A DNA stretch of 64,000 nucleotides from Sporosarcina luteola (GCF_007991495.1 NZ_BJYL01000020.1:1-64000); one strand, 5' to 3'; counted from the stretch's first letter, positions 16,074-25,192 are shown. The notes: generated by a model from the sequence alone, not told the origin. Numbers and translations: made by a program.

Positions 16074-16766
16074 TCAATTAAACAATATCCATACAATCAA
16101 TGGTGCAAGGATTGAGCTAAGCAGGGCATTGAGTGACATGGAGACGGAACCCATCGAAAATGCAAGTTCACCATATTCGGCCGCTTTTGCTGTTCCGAGT
16201 GCGTGCGAGGCGCTGCCAAGAGCGATTCCTCTGCCAACGGGACTATGCACTTTCGCCATTTTGAAAAGGATAGGTGCCAGGATTGAACCGAATATGCCCG
16301 CGATCATGACGGCGACGACTGCCATCGAAGCATTGCCGCCGATTCCATCTGTAATTGCAATTGCAACTGGTGTCGTGACTGATTTTGGAAGTATGGAAAG
16401 ACTCAATGAATGGCCCAAGCTTGTGACTTTGGCAAGAAGTGCGGCGCTCAGCATTCCGACCGTCCCAGCGAAAGTGACACTTGCTAAGATTACTACTGCA
16501 TGCTTGCGCAAAAACTCCCGTTGCTTGTAAAGCGGATAGGCAAGTGCGACAACTGCCGGTCCGAGCAGGGAATTGATCCACTGACCACCTTGCATATAGC
16601 GTTCGTACGGGATCTGAAAGGCAACAAGGATGATGATGATCAAAATTGTCGAGGTCAACACCGGTAGTAAAAATGAGAAATTAAATCGAATATAAAGCTT
16701 TGTCATAAAAAAATAACTTATGATTGTCAACAGAATCATGAGTGTTGCGAACAGGATTTGTTGCAT
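16074..16766 (-). CDS. lrgB: LrgB/CidB family membrane protein
   Basis: A 230-residue protein with about six to seven hydrophobic segments and the LrgB signatures LGPAVVALAYPLYKQ, LPKSVTTPVAIAI, and GRGIALGSASHALGTAKA. LrgB works with LrgA as a holin/antiholin-like pair affecting murein hydrolase activity; related pairs also export small organic acids such as pyruvate. ATG 16766 is seven bases after GGAGG; reading further upstream would run through the lrgA frame. It overlaps lrgA by 31 bases, so the two are translated together. Confidence 0.92.
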   Translation of the reverse strand: MQQILFATLMILLTIISYFFMTKLYIRFNFSFLLPVLTSTILIIIILVAFQIPYERYMQGGQWINSLLGPAVVALAYPLYKQREFLRKHAVVILASVTFAGTVGMLSAALLAKVTSLGHSLSLSILPKSVTTPVAIAITDGIGGNASMAVVAVMIAGIFGSILAPILFKMAKVHSPVGRGIALGSASHALGTAKAAEYGELAFSMGSVSMSLNALLSSILAPLIVWILFN

Positions 16767-17140
16767 TCGGATGCCTCCTTCTTCTTTTCCGTCCTTTTCT
16801 CCAAATGTTGGCTGAAAATGCCCGAGATGACGATTGTAATCGCAGTGCTTACCACAACAATTCCAAAAAGCAGCAAGCCTTGCCATGATAAAAGGGAAGG
16901 GTAGTTCATAATGCCGACCGTCATTGGGACGAACAAGAGCGTTAAAATGCCGAGTAAAAATCCTGCGCCGTCTTCAATTAGTTCAACAGGAATCACCTTC
17001 AAGGTTAGACAAATGAATAACAGGATTAACCCGATGATGCTGCCTGGAATAATGAGATGAAAAAGGTTTTGGATAAACGTACCGATATACGAAAATATGA
17101 AAAGTATCCCGATTTGTAGGCAAATACGTATAGCTTTCAT
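16736..17140 (-). CDS. lrgA: LrgA/CidA family holin-like protein
   Basis: A 134-residue protein with four hydrophobic helices. The LrgA/CidA family pattern is FHLIIPGSIIGLILLFICL and, later, GILTLLFVPMTVGIMNY. It partners with LrgB. ATG 17140 begins right at the first conserved helix but has only a weak ribosome site; an ATG at 17212 would add 24 residues without family resemblance and also lacks a site. No LytTR regulator gene is adjacent, unlike the S. aureus locus. Confidence 0.88.
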   Translation of the reverse strand: MKAIRICLQIGILFIFSYIGTFIQNLFHLIIPGSIIGLILLFICLTLKVIPVELIEDGAGFLLGILTLLFVPMTVGIMNYPSLLSWQGLLLFGIVVVSTAITIVISGIFSQHLEKRTEKKKEASECNKSCSQHS

Positions 17141-17305
17141 TTTTACGCTGTCTTTAAAGAGACAACTTCCTTCTTTCTGTATAAGATTTGTTCCTTGTAT
17201 GTTTATTCGCATGAATTAAATCTTGCAAGACACGAATAAATAAATTATATCACTATAAAAAATGAGGTTCAATGATTCTAAAATCGTCTGAACTGCCATA
17301 ACAAT

Positions 17306-17560
17306 TCATTTAGGACAATAAAACCCTTCCACCGGCACATCAAACATCATGAAAATGTCCTTGAAATACGTCTCATCGACCAACTTGTCCAACACACCTT
17401 TAAAGTAGCCGGGCAAATTGCGGATCGGCTTCTTTTTCGTTGCCATGACAGCAATCATCAATGCACGATACGCAAGGCCCTCGAAGATATGCTTATCGTC
17501 TTTATATATTTCATACTTTAGCATTCTTCCAGAGATGGCCCTATGGAAGGGAGAGGTCAA
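17306..17560 (-). CDS. Hypothetical protein, perhaps a gene remnant
   Basis: An 84-residue basic reading with no recognised family. It contains a helical, Lys-rich middle (MATKKKPIRNLPGYFKGVLDKLVDE) and ends FDVPVEGFYCPK. Possible starts are TTG 17560 and an internal ATG 36 bases on; neither has a convincing ribosome site, which suggests the 3' end of a decayed gene. The GYFKGVLDKL style recalls the C-terminal parts of some plasmid or phage replication-type proteins, but this is weak. Confidence 0.4.
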   Translation of the reverse strand: MTSPFHRAISGRMLKYEIYKDDKHIFEGLAYRALMIAVMATKKKPIRNLPGYFKGVLDKLVDETYFKDIFMMFDVPVEGFYCPK

Positions 17561-17654
17561 AAAGGATACTCGGAAAAAAGAAAAGTCTGAAATGATTCGT
17601 AATACCCATTTCGGTAATAGCTATTCCCAATCCGGAATAAGCAGGTACCTAATG

Positions 17655-17684
17655 TAAAAACAGCTCTCATCATGAAGAGCTGTT
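17655..17684 (-). terminator. Terminator of the SMR efflux gene
   Basis: AACAGCTCT (17659-17667) pairs with AGAGCTGTT (17676-17684); on the minus strand a run of five T follows. Confidence 0.85.
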
Positions 17685-17722
17685 CGTCGTTATGAGCCAC
17701 TATCCTCATTGATAGGATGCGT

Positions 17723-18115
17723 TCACTTATTCATACCATCTTCAATAACTACTGATGATCCACTTGTTTTATCGTCACTGCTGGATTCGTTATGTCCGGG
17801 TCCAAATAAATTCAAGATGACCACACCAACGAGTATAAGTGTGATACCTGCAATACTGGCCATGTTAATTTTTTCTTTCCAAATACTAACTGAAATAATT
17901 ACAGTAGCAACAATTCCGATTCCTGACCAAATGGCATAGGCAGTATTTAAAGGAATTGTCTTTAAAGATAACGATAAAAAGAAAAAGCAGCTAATAAAAG
18001 CGATAATGACCCCGATGGTAGGAAATAGTTTCGAAAATCCCTCTGAAGCTTTTAGTAACGACGTACCAACAAGCTCCAGTGCTATAGAAAGTGCTAAATA
18101 TAAATAGGACATCAT
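17723..18115 (-). CDS. Small multidrug resistance (SMR) efflux protein
   Basis: A 130-residue four-helix transporter of the EmrE/QacC/SugE family, exporting cationic compounds or guanidinium in exchange for protons. The essential Glu14 is in place (IALELVGTSLLKASEGF), and AYAIWSGIGIV is the usual third-helix motif. After the fourth helix there is an unusual hydrophilic tail of about 25 residues rich in Ser and Asp. The start overlaps the TetR stop codon and the ribosome site GGAGG lies inside the TetR gene, so the pair is translationally coupled. Confidence 0.92.
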   Translation of the reverse strand: MMSYLYLALSIALELVGTSLLKASEGFSKLFPTIGVIIAFISCFFFLSLSLKTIPLNTAYAIWSGIGIVATVIISVSIWKEKINMASIAGITLILVGVVILNLFGPGHNESSSDDKTSGSSVVIEDGMNK

Positions 18116-18648
18116 TATTCATCCTCCTGAATCATGTCAATGAGCTTATTAATAACTTGTGTTTGTAATTCTTTAGATAAGGGCTTCATTCCAAGCATCT
18201 CTGAAAACCATAAACCGTCAATCGATAATCTTGCAATCGTTGCTTTAACTGGATCGATTCCATCATCAGTTAACTGATTGAGCAGATGATCATATTGTTG
18301 ACGGAAGTCATCTAGTAAATCCGGATTATAAAACATCGCAGCCATGATTGAACTTAGATGCTTGTTGTTATCAATATCGGAATAGGTAGACGTAACGTAA
18401 GCTCTGCTCCATTTTCCCTGCTCGGTCGTATCATCTTTCACTAACGATAAAATGCTTTCAAAGTAATTGTTTGACCAATTTTCCACCATTCCTTTAATTA
18501 GCGCTTCTTTGCTTGGGTAATGATATAATAGCCCGCCTTTGCTCAGCCCAGCCCTTTGAGCGACCGCCTCTAATGTGAGCTTCACAACTCCTTCTTCTTC
18601 TACAATTTCAGATGCAGCAGCTAATAAACTCTTTTTCTTTTCATTCAT
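18115..18648 (-). CDS. TetR/AcrR family regulator of the SMR transporter
   Basis: A 177-residue repressor. The helix-turn-helix is LTLEAVAQRAGLSKGGLLYHYPSKEAL (residues 24-50); the remainder is a helical ligand domain of the QacR/FabR-like TetR_C group. It heads a two-gene operon with the efflux pump, the standard arrangement of a drug-sensing repressor and its target. Its promoter carries a perfect palindrome between -35 and -10, so autoregulation is very likely. Confidence 0.92.
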   Translation of the reverse strand: MNEKKKSLLAAASEIVEEEGVVKLTLEAVAQRAGLSKGGLLYHYPSKEALIKGMVENWSNNYFESILSLVKDDTTEQGKWSRAYVTSTYSDIDNNKHLSSIMAAMFYNPDLLDDFRQQYDHLLNQLTDDGIDPVKATIARLSIDGLWFSEMLGMKPLSKELQTQVINKLIDMIQEDE

Positions 18649-18677
18649 CGTAATCCCTCCAAAACAACAATAACTTT

Positions 18678-18707
18678 AGTGTACCGTCCAGACGGTTTTA
18701 TTGTCAA
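18678..18707 (-). promoter_or_regulatory. Promoter and TetR operator of the efflux operon
   Basis: On the minus strand TTGACA (18702-18707) and TACACT (18678-18683) are 18 bases apart. The spacer holds the palindrome ACCGTC-CA-GACGGT (18683-18696), placed so that a bound repressor blocks RNA polymerase. Confidence 0.85.
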
Positions 18708-18878
18708 ACACTTAAGATTTGTAGTATTGGCGATGAATTAGCAAAAATGAAAACTTATTATAAGGAGTTTGGGTTATCAATGTCGAATAATAGTATAGGG
18801 GGATTTTACCCTCACTTGAGTAGGAATTAGATTGTACAGTGAAATATGTCCATATCCTTTTCAGAAAGTAGTGATTGT

Positions 18879-19691
18879 ATGAATCCATTCGTATTTGCCT
18901 GCATTACACCTCATGGTGGAGAAATTATTCCGGAGCTTGCGGGAAAGAGACCGGAGCGCATGAAAATAACAAGGAACAGTATGGAACAGATCGGCGAGAA
19001 GATGAAGGAAGCCAATCCAGACACTATTATTGTACTCACTCCACACGGCACTAGAATCGATGGCATGTTTGCAATAACGAACAGTGAAAAAATGCACGGG
19101 TCTGTCGAGGAAAACGGGGCTTCGTATACGGTGACCCGTAAGGTTGATCGTGATTTGGCAATGGAAATAACGAAAGCCGCGAAACTACTTGAGATCCCAA
19201 CAGCTTCCGTAAATTTTGGATCCGCTGCTGGACCTGCTTCCGTATTGCCGCTTGATTGGGGAGTCATTGTGCCGCTTGCATTTATGCCTGAAACAGAGAT
19301 TGTCGTCATCAATCCTTCCCGAGAACTTTCGTTTGAGCAGCATATCCAGTTCGGTAAAGTCATCCGCCAGGTTACACAAAATAGCGAAAAACGGATTGCC
19401 CTTATCGCGAGCTGCGATTGGTCGCATGCACATGATGAAAAAGGTCCATATGGATTTGACCCAGCCGCCAAGGAATTGGACGAAGATGTAGTCACTCTCA
19501 TCGAGGCAAATGAGTTGGAGAAAATGGCGGATTTTGAACCGGCTTATATCGAGGCAGCTAAACCGGATGGGATTTGGCAGGCATTGGTTCTTGCAGGAGC
19601 GATGCCGAAGGAGTACCGTAAGATTCGTTTCCTTTCCTATGAGGCACCTACCTATTTTGGATTGATTTGCGCTGAAGTGGGGTCGAATTAA
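18879..19691 (+). CDS. Class III extradiol dioxygenase (LigB-type catalytic domain)
   Basis: A 270-residue protein of the LigB superfamily, which opens catechol-like rings using Fe(II). Visible features are the N-terminal ACITPHGGEIIP, IVLTPHGTRIDGMF, the central LPLDWGVIVPL and ASCDWSHAHDEKGPYGFDP with its conserved histidines. The substrate is unknown; related proteins include 3,4-dihydroxyphenylacetate dioxygenases and the AmmeMemoRadiSam B proteins. ATG 18879 is chosen because conservation starts there; an ATG at 18846 is in frame, and neither has a strong ribosome site. Confidence 0.8.
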   Translation: MNPFVFACITPHGGEIIPELAGKRPERMKITRNSMEQIGEKMKEANPDTIIVLTPHGTRIDGMFAITNSEKMHGSVEENGASYTVTRKVDRDLAMEITKAAKLLEIPTASVNFGSAAGPASVLPLDWGVIVPLAFMPETEIVVINPSRELSFEQHIQFGKVIRQVTQNSEKRIALIASCDWSHAHDEKGPYGFDPAAKELDEDVVTLIEANELEKMADFEPAYIEAAKPDGIWQALVLAGAMPKEYRKIRFLSYEAPTYFGLICAEVGSN

Positions 19692-19779
19692 AATCAAAAT
19701 AGAAGCCAAACGCAACTGAAACAGTAACCCAATTAGCATATTATTTAAACAACAACTAACAGTGGAAAAAGCAAATAAA

Positions 19780-19809
19780 AAACGCACATACATAATTGAC
19801 TGTGCGTTT
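19780..19809. terminator. Possible bidirectional terminator
   Basis: AAACGCACA (19780-19788) and TGTGCGTTT (19801-19809) form a 9-bp stem between the convergent dioxygenase gene and the DUF4181 gene. The T-run is short. Confidence 0.45.
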
Positions 19810-19876
19810 GCCATGTCTTCTTGTTATAGTTTGCCTATTTCTCACTCCGCAATTGCGATCGTTATTGAAAGTATTA

Positions 19877-20233
19877 TCAAATAAAATCAACCAGTAGTAT
19901 AGCAAAGGGTACCCACAAGCTTCCAAAATCTACAAGAGTAATGATATATTCTTTTTCTTCTTGTTCGTATTTATATTCAACAAAAGCACGGAATATATAT
20001 GCAACACTACCAATAGCAATTAGTACATAGACCAATACCAAATCCTCAAAAAACCATAAAAAAACAAGGGAAATGACGAATAAAATAATCAATATTATTT
20101 CTACCCATTTGTGTGTATTGCTCATATATCTAATCCTTTTTGGGTCAATAATGTTATATTTCTTTCTTAGGAACTTCGTTAACACGGAATTGATAACCAG
20201 TATCAAAGCAATAAAAATATAGAACTTAAACAT
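19877..20233 (-). CDS. DUF4181-like small membrane protein
   Basis: A 118-residue protein with four hydrophobic segments (about 2-18, 44-62, 66-84 and 98-117). The pattern KKYNIIDPKRIRYMSNTHKWVE and later FRAFVEYKYEQEEKEYI resembles the Bacillus family DUF4181, for which no function is known. Single gene with no clear regulatory sequence. Confidence 0.6.
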   Translation of the reverse strand: MFKFYIFIALILVINSVLTKFLRKKYNIIDPKRIRYMSNTHKWVEIILIILFVISLVFLWFFEDLVLVYVLIAIGSVAYIFRAFVEYKYEQEEKEYIITLVDFGSLWVPFAILLVDFI

Positions 20234-20412
20234 AATACACTCCCCACACCGATAGTATAAACTTACTTTACTTATCTTTGTTCCTACCCTGTCCCGTTAG
20301 TTGATTAATCTATTTTAACACGTAATCTCTAATCCTTTTCAAAATATTCACTTATACTAAATAAGCCATTTAACAAAATTATAGTGCGAATTCTCACAAG
20401 TGATATAACAAC

Positions 20413-20451
20413 AAAAACAGGGACACCAATTCATATGCGAATCGTGTCCCC
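20413..20451 (-). terminator. Terminator of the dihydrouridine synthase gene
   Basis: GGGACAC (20420-20426) pairs with GTGTCCC (20444-20450), extended inward; on the minus strand TGTTTTTG follows. It lies about 80 bases after the stop codon. Confidence 0.65.
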
Positions 20452-20530
20452 AAATGCTATGTCATTTAATGTTTTCTCACCGTGTACCGAATCCGTTACA
20501 ATTTGATCGGCTTCTTTTTGTTTACCTATC

Positions 20531-21508
20531 TTAATCCAATTCCTTCTCCATAACTTCCATCACTAACCGGCGTACTTCATCTGTCGTTTTTGTGTTCATC
20601 AATTCATTTCTTAATTCAGCAGCACCTCTAAATCCGCGAATATAGATCTTGAAAAAGCGGAGAAGTGGCTTGAATGGGCGTGGTTCTTCTTCTGTTGAAT
20701 ATTTATCGTGAAGATCCAATTGTAAAAGTAGTAACTCAAGATACTCTTTCACGCTATGTTCTCTTGGCTCTTTCTCGAAAGCGAATGGATTCGTGAAAAC
20801 ACCACGGCCGATCATGACACCGTCCACGCCGTATTGTTCCACTAATTTTAGTCCTGTAGCGCGGTCAGGAATATCGCCGTTAATGGTTAACAATGTGTTT
20901 GGGGCAATTTCATCTCTCAATTTTTTGATTTCCGGAATCAATTCCCAGTGTGCATCCACTTTACTCATTTCTTTTCTTGTGCGAAGGTGAATGGAAAGGT
21001 TGGCAATATCCTGCTCCAAGACATGTCGTAACCATTCATGCCATTCGTCGATTTCAACGTAACCTAACCTTGTTTTTACGCTGACTGGCAATCCGCCAGC
21101 TTTTGCGGCTTGAATGAGTTCAGCTGCAACTTCAGGGCGTCGTATCAATCCCGCACCTTTTCCGTTAGCTGCAACGTTTTGTACCGGGCAGCCCATGTTG
21201 AGATCGATACCACGGAAACCGAGTTTTTTCATATCGATGCTCATCTGTTTATAATACTCCGGTTTATCGCCCCAAATATGAGCGACAATCGGCTGTTCAT
21301 CCTCTGTGAACATCAAACGGCCGCGAACACTTTCTCTGCCATTCGGATGGCAATAGCTTTCCGTATTCGTAAATTCCGTGAAATAAACGTCAGGTGGTGC
21401 TGCTTCGCTGATGACGTGGCGAAACACGACATCTGTAACATCTTCCATCGGTGCTAATATGAAAAACGGCTTCGGTAAATCAAGCCAAAAATTATCTTCG
21501 TTGCTCAT
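20531..21508 (-). CDS. tRNA-dihydrouridine synthase family protein
   Basis: A 325-residue FMN-dependent TIM-barrel enzyme that reduces uridine in tRNA. Motifs are [25 protein letters not shown], the signature [18 protein letters not shown], and TINGDI followed by [15 protein letters not shown]. It differs from the DusB-like paralogue class in its N-terminus and in [12 protein letters not shown] 21508 follows AGGAGG with a seven-base gap; an upstream ATG at 21559 has no such site. Confidence 0.9.
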   Translation of the reverse strand: MSNEDNFWLDLPKPFFILAPMEDVTDVVFRHVISEAAPPDVYFTEFTNTESYCHPNGRESVRGRLMFTEDEQPIVAHIWGDKPEYYKQMSIDMKKLGFRGIDLNMGCPVQNVAANGKGAGLIRRPEVAAELIQAAKAGGLPVSVKTRLGYVEIDEWHEWLRHVLEQDIANLSIHLRTRKEMSKVDAHWELIPEIKKLRDEIAPNTLLTINGDIPDRATGLKLVEQYGVDGVMIGRGVFTNPFAFEKEPREHSVKEYLELLLLQLDLHDKYSTEEEPRPFKPLLRFFKIYIRGFRGAAELRNELMNTKTTDEVRRLVMEVMEKELD

Positions 21509-21706
21509 TTTGTATCCTCCTGTTGCATGCGAAATCCTTTGCTCATCAAATAGTATCACTTTTTATAGTCTAATGCACTGATACATTCTTCAAAAACAAC
21601 TCTATTAATGAAAAGCTCGTAATTCTTTTATGCAAATTCCACTTGTTCGCAGCAAGGGCCCATTCTTTCGCTGGCAAGGTCCATTCTTTCCCATTAAGTC
21701 CCCCAA

Positions 21707-21993
21707 AGTTCTCGTTCTTCGATGGGGAGTTCTCATTAAGTCGCCTAGAGTTCTCGTTCTACAATGGAGAGTTCTCATTCTTCAATGGGAAGTTCTCATT
21801 AAGTCGCGAAGAGTTCTCGTTCTTCAATGAAGAGTTCTCATTAAGTCGCCCAGAGTTCTCGTTCTACGAAGGGGAGTTTTCATTAAGTCGCCCAGAGTTC
21901 TCGTTCTTCGATGGGAAGTTCTCCTTAAGTCGCCCAGAGTTCTCGTTCTACGAAGGGAAGTTCTCATTAAGTCGCGAAGAGTTCTCGTTCTAT
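21707..21993. repeat. Repeat array 2: fourteen units at exactly 21 bp
   Basis: The core AGTTCTC (one copy AGTTTTC) begins at 21707 and recurs every 21 bases up to 21980, fourteen times without a phase slip. Units mostly alternate between form A, AGTTCTCATTAAGTCGC, and form B, AGTTCTCGTTCT with a following CAATGG or CGAAGG, giving a 42-bp higher-order repeat. Two looser CCATTCTTTC copies stand before it (21659 and 21681). The array stays open in several frames on both strands, but no frame has a start with ribosome site. It lies between divergent genes. Confidence 0.95.
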
Positions 21994-22181
21994 TGATTTT
22001 TATTCCAAATAATAACAATAGCAACAATCCCAATATCCGACGAAATGTCGGGACGGTTCTCCCACAATTGGGACGTCATATAGTCATTGACCTTAATGAA
22101 GCCACTTTTAATAACTAACAAACTATCCTCAATCCCTTTCCTTGATGTTATACTCGTTTCATGAACTTTACTAATTTTCAA
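21990..22181 (-). other. Possible decayed regulator fragment next to repeat array 2
   Basis: A 63-codon reading beginning with a TTG-type start and ending inside the array edge. Its first half (TSITSRKGIEDSLLVIKSGF) loosely resembles TetR N-termini and its last part (DIGIVAIVIIWNKN) their C-terminal helix, with the middle missing. The resemblance is weak; it is listed because array 4 also abuts a TetR remnant. Confidence 0.25.
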
Positions 22182-22214
22182 TAACGAGTAGTATTTTTGA
22201 AGGGGAATATCTTT

Positions 22215-23083
22215 ATGAACAAATGGCTTTTTGGTTTTTTGGTCGTTTTGACAACATCGTTAATGGGATCAGCATTCGCAATCGGAAAGATTGGCCTGGC
22301 TTACGCTACACCGATCATGCTTGTTGCATTACGATTTCTTATAGCCGGGGTCATTATGGCGATTATTGTAAAATGTTTACGAATGGCTCATCCCAAGCAG
22401 ATGACGGATTGGTTGAAAATAGCGCTGATCGGTTTTTTTCAAACGGCAGGCGTCATGGGATGTATCTTTGTCAGTTTACGGACAATACCAGCGGGGCAGT
22501 CATCTATATTAACATTTATGAACCCGCTTCTGGTCGTTATCTTTGGAACTTTATTCATGAAAATGACGTATAATTGGCGGCAATGGATCGGTGTTATTCT
22601 GGGTTTTGTTGGCGTAATCATTACGCTTGGTGCACAGATGGATTTGCGAATCGGAACCCTTTTTGGTTTTCTGTCAGCCATCTCGTGGGCTATCGGCACT
22701 TTACTGATCAAAAAATGGGGCGTTCATTTAATACATGGGTTTTAACGGCATATCAAATGTTGTTTGGTGGTCTTATACTATTCGTTGGAAGTTTTCTATT
22801 GGAGAATCCTTCGTTTCAAGTTACCGCACTATCGATCACCATTCTATTATGGTTGGCACTCATGGCTTCCATCGTACAATTCGCCGTTTGGTTTTATCTT
22901 TTACAAACAGGCGAACCTGGAAAGACAAGTGCTTTCTTGTTTCTAGCTCCATTTTTCGGCGTACTTACAGGGTGGTTAGTATTGGATGAAACGATTGCTT
23001 GGAATGTAATACTTGGTGGTGTATGTATATTTATCGGCATCTTCATGGTGAATTGGACGGCTAAAGAAGTGAAGAGTGTATGA
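22215..23083 (+). pseudogene. EamA/DMT family transporter, frameshifted
   Basis: A drug/metabolite-type transporter with ten predicted helices split in two frames. The first frame, from ATG 22215 behind AAGGGG, covers helices 1 to about 6 and ends in IKKWGVHLIHGF and a stop at 22745. The +1 frame continues from 22711 as KMGRSFNTWVLTAYQMLFGG to 23083 with the second EamA domain (ASIVQFAVWFYLLQTG). Adding one G to the run of four G at 22717-22720 restores KKWGRSFNTW. It is a recent mutation, a phase-variable G-tract or a sequence error. Confidence 0.85.
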
Positions 23084-23104
23084 AAAAGGAGGAGGAATTT
23101 CAAT

Positions 23105-23515
23105 ATGGAAACGAGCTATAAAACGATATTTGACCGTTTCTCTATCTATCTATTGGGGCTTTTCATTTCCCCTATCCTGTTTGGAGTTTTCATGGCAATC
23201 TACTCAATAATCGCTTTTCAAGACTCTTGGAGTTTTGGTCCGACTGTCCTCGTTGTGGCACTTTATTCATGGCCGTTCTTTGGGTTTGGAGCTTTTCCTA
23301 TTTCCTTATTCATCGACTTTTCAGCTCGAATGAAGGATCGTCCGAACTGGGTAAAGGCATTGATATATGCAGGTTCCGGCGGCATAGCGGGTCTTATTGC
23401 GGGCGTTATTTTTTATGATCTGTTCTCAATGATCTTCATGTTCCTTTTTGGTATGGTAGGTGGAGTTATTCATCACGTCGTATTGCTGCTAATTAAAAAG
23501 TTGATTAAATCATAG
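23105..23515 (+). CDS. Hypothetical four-helix membrane protein
   Basis: A 136-residue protein with hydrophobic segments at about 14-36, 44-68, 84-104 and 108-132, and a Lys-rich C-terminus. I do not recognise the family. ATG 23105 follows AGGAGGAGG, a strong site, 22 bases after the EamA gene, so the two may be cotranscribed. Confidence 0.7.
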   Translation: METSYKTIFDRFSIYLLGLFISPILFGVFMAIYSIIAFQDSWSFGPTVLVVALYSWPFFGFGAFPISLFIDFSARMKDRPNWVKALIYAGSGGIAGLIAGVIFYDLFSMIFMFLFGMVGGVIHHVVLLLIKKLIKS

Positions 23516-23563
23516 GATCGATATGCTGAATTGCATTCTGAAACGAAAAGGGGAATATATCAA

Positions 23564-23758
23564 TTGAATAAAGAAAAAGAAAGTCCTGAAGAATTAAGGG
23601 AAAGATTGAGACAAGAAGAATTGAAAGGAAACCCAGCAGGAGGTGTTCACGGAGGAGGGCTTCAAGATCTAGTAGGGGGACTAGGATGGAAGGGGACTGG
23701 CATATTAATTCTTATACTACTTATTGCTACAGTATTCTATTTTGCTTTCTTCAACTAG
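23564..23758 (+). CDS. DUF6366-like small membrane protein
   Basis: A 64-residue protein: a charged N-terminus (KESPEELRERLRQEELKGNP), a Gly-rich stretch (HGGGLQDLVGGLGWKGTG) and one C-terminal membrane helix. The KESPEExRERLRQEE plus GGLGWKGTGILIL pattern recalls small Bacillales proteins annotated DUF6366; the function is unknown. TTG 23564 follows GGGG at ten bases. Confidence 0.6.
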   Translation: MNKEKESPEELRERLRQEELKGNPAGGVHGGGLQDLVGGLGWKGTGILILILLIATVFYFAFFN

Positions 23759-23779
23759 AGAATAAAGGAGATTTTAAAA

Positions 23780-24394
23780 TTGAAAAAAGCTGCTTACATA
23801 ATTATATTCATACTAACTTTACTATTAACTGGTTGTAATGACGGAAAACCGAAGGGCACCACATCTAAAATGACGATTGAACCATATACCTTGAATGAAC
23901 ATGAAAAACTGCTTGTAAGTAAAACGGGAGTCGGGCATATTGATTACTTCAAGTTAAATGGAACACTTGGCGAAGATGAGGATTTGGAACTTTCCGTGGA
24001 GTTGTTCAAAAACGGAGAGTTTCAGGAGGAATTGATGAAGACTTGGGGTGCCCTTGATAAAAAATATAAAGACATCCTTCTATCCTTTGGGATAAGTGAT
24101 TTCAATGGGGAAGATGATTCTGAAAAAATCATAAAATTGATATCGGGCATGCCTTCCGGGGTAGCGTCAACGAATTATACAACTACCATGACTGCTTCTT
24201 CTATTGGTAACTTAATTGGCACAAAGATTACATTGAAGAAAAACGAACCTGTTTATTTAGTAGCGTGGGTAGGCACAACTAAAAACTCATTGCGCTCGAT
24301 TGGAAGCGTAAACGGCGAACTACCTGAAGGGATTATTGATTTTGAAACTGCGTTATTGTATAAAATTGTATTGACTAATAAAGACAAGGAATAA
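23780..24394 (+). CDS. Hypothetical lipoprotein
   Basis: A 204-residue protein with a signal peptide ending in the lipobox LLTGC (Cys19), so it is anchored outside the membrane. The mature part holds no recognised domain; it is rich in Lys and acidic residues, with a segment ASTNYTTTMTASSIGNLIGTKI. TTG 23780 follows AAGGAG. It lies 21 bases behind the DUF6366-like gene, probably in the same transcript. Confidence 0.7.
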   Translation: MKKAAYIIIFILTLLLTGCNDGKPKGTTSKMTIEPYTLNEHEKLLVSKTGVGHIDYFKLNGTLGEDEDLELSVELFKNGEFQEELMKTWGALDKKYKDILLSFGISDFNGEDDSEKIIKLISGMPSGVASTNYTTTMTASSIGNLIGTKITLKKNEPVYLVAWVGTTKNSLRSIGSVNGELPEGIIDFETALLYKIVLTNKDKE

Positions 24395-24709
24395 CCACTC
24401 CTGGCGGCTACCATGGAACAGATGAGTTACAGGTAACAACTTGGACAAAGTTCTGGCTGTTTGAAACAGTGTAGATATAGATATTTTCGGACCTGGGCTT
24501 GTAGAACATTGATTGAAGATAGTTTCGCCATATAACCACATTTAAATATGAGAATGAAACGGACTGATGGTAACCCACAGTTCGTTTTTTATGTCATTGA
24601 CTCATTTATATGGCGAAATGGTACAATGTGCCGAATGAGAAAAAATAACAAGAAAGCTTGTAACGAAACGATGTTTTTTTAGATATATAGGTGGAAAGGA
24701 GGTAGGACG
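24395..24709. other. Gene-free stretch with a terminator-like hairpin
   Basis: No gene was found. ACGGACTG (24559-24566) pairs with CAGTTCGT (24578-24585) before a T-run to 24590, a probable terminator for the upstream transcript. A short plus-strand reading just after the lipoprotein stop (GGYHGTDELQVTTWTKFW) might be a relic of an unknown gene. Confidence 0.5.
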
Positions 24710-25192
24710 TTGGGGGAGCTAACGGAAATATATGAACAAAATGCCGAACAAGTTTTCAAATATTTAATGGTTCTCTGTCGGAATGTCGACATTGCGGAGG
24801 AACTCACGCAAGAGACTTTTTATCAGGCAGTTCGTTCAATCGATAGTTACAATGGCGAATGCAAAATGTCTGTGTGGCTCTGCCAGATTGCAAAGCATAC
24901 GTATTATAAGTTCGTAGATAAGCAAGTCAAACAACCGCAATCACCGCCTCTGCTGAATCAGGTACCTTCACTAGAAAACAAACTAATTGAAGGCGAAGAT
25001 AAAATTGCACTCTATCGGACAATTCATTTGTTAGAAGAGCCGTATAAAGAAATTGTGTTACTTCGTATACTGGGCGGCTTATCCTTTAAAGAAATTGGAG
25101 AGATCCACCTGAAAAATGAAAATTGGGCGAGAGTCACCTTTTACCGTGCAAAATTAAAATTAAGGGAGCGAGGGATTCTAAATGAAAACTGA
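24710..25192 (+). CDS. ECF-type RNA polymerase sigma factor
   Basis: A 160-residue group IV sigma factor. Region 2 is YEQNAEQVFKYLMVLCRNVDIAEELTQETFYQAVRSIDSY, region 4 is LLEEPYKEIVLLRILGGLSFKEIGEIHLKNENWARVTFYRAKLKLRE. TTG 24710 follows AAAGGAGG. It overlaps the zinc-finger anti-sigma gene by 11 bases, the usual operon layout. No matching ECF promoter was seen directly upstream, so its targets are unknown. Confidence 0.93.
   Translation: MGELTEIYEQNAEQVFKYLMVLCRNVDIAEELTQETFYQAVRSIDSYNGECKMSVWLCQIAKHTYYKFVDKQVKQPQSPPLLNQVPSLENKLIEGEDKIALYRTIHLLEEPYKEIVLLRILGGLSFKEIGEIHLKNENWARVTFYRAKLKLRERGILNEN

Noticed and set aside
18780-18829. 16-codon reading with AAGGAG upstream of the extradiol dioxygenase gene
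   Set aside because: Spacing to the ATG is 12 bases, the peptide is unremarkable and nothing supports a leader-peptide role.
20452-20530. Short minus-strand phrase after the dihydrouridine synthase stop (KQKEADQIVTDSVHGEKT)
   Set aside because: No start codon with ribosome site and no family recognised; it may be chance open frame.
21643-21996. Open reading through repeat array 2 giving an EFSLSRP/EFSFYEG-type seven-residue repeat protein
   Set aside because: It has no ribosome site, several other frames on both strands are open too because 21 is a multiple of three, and the related 20-bp array 1 keeps no frame.
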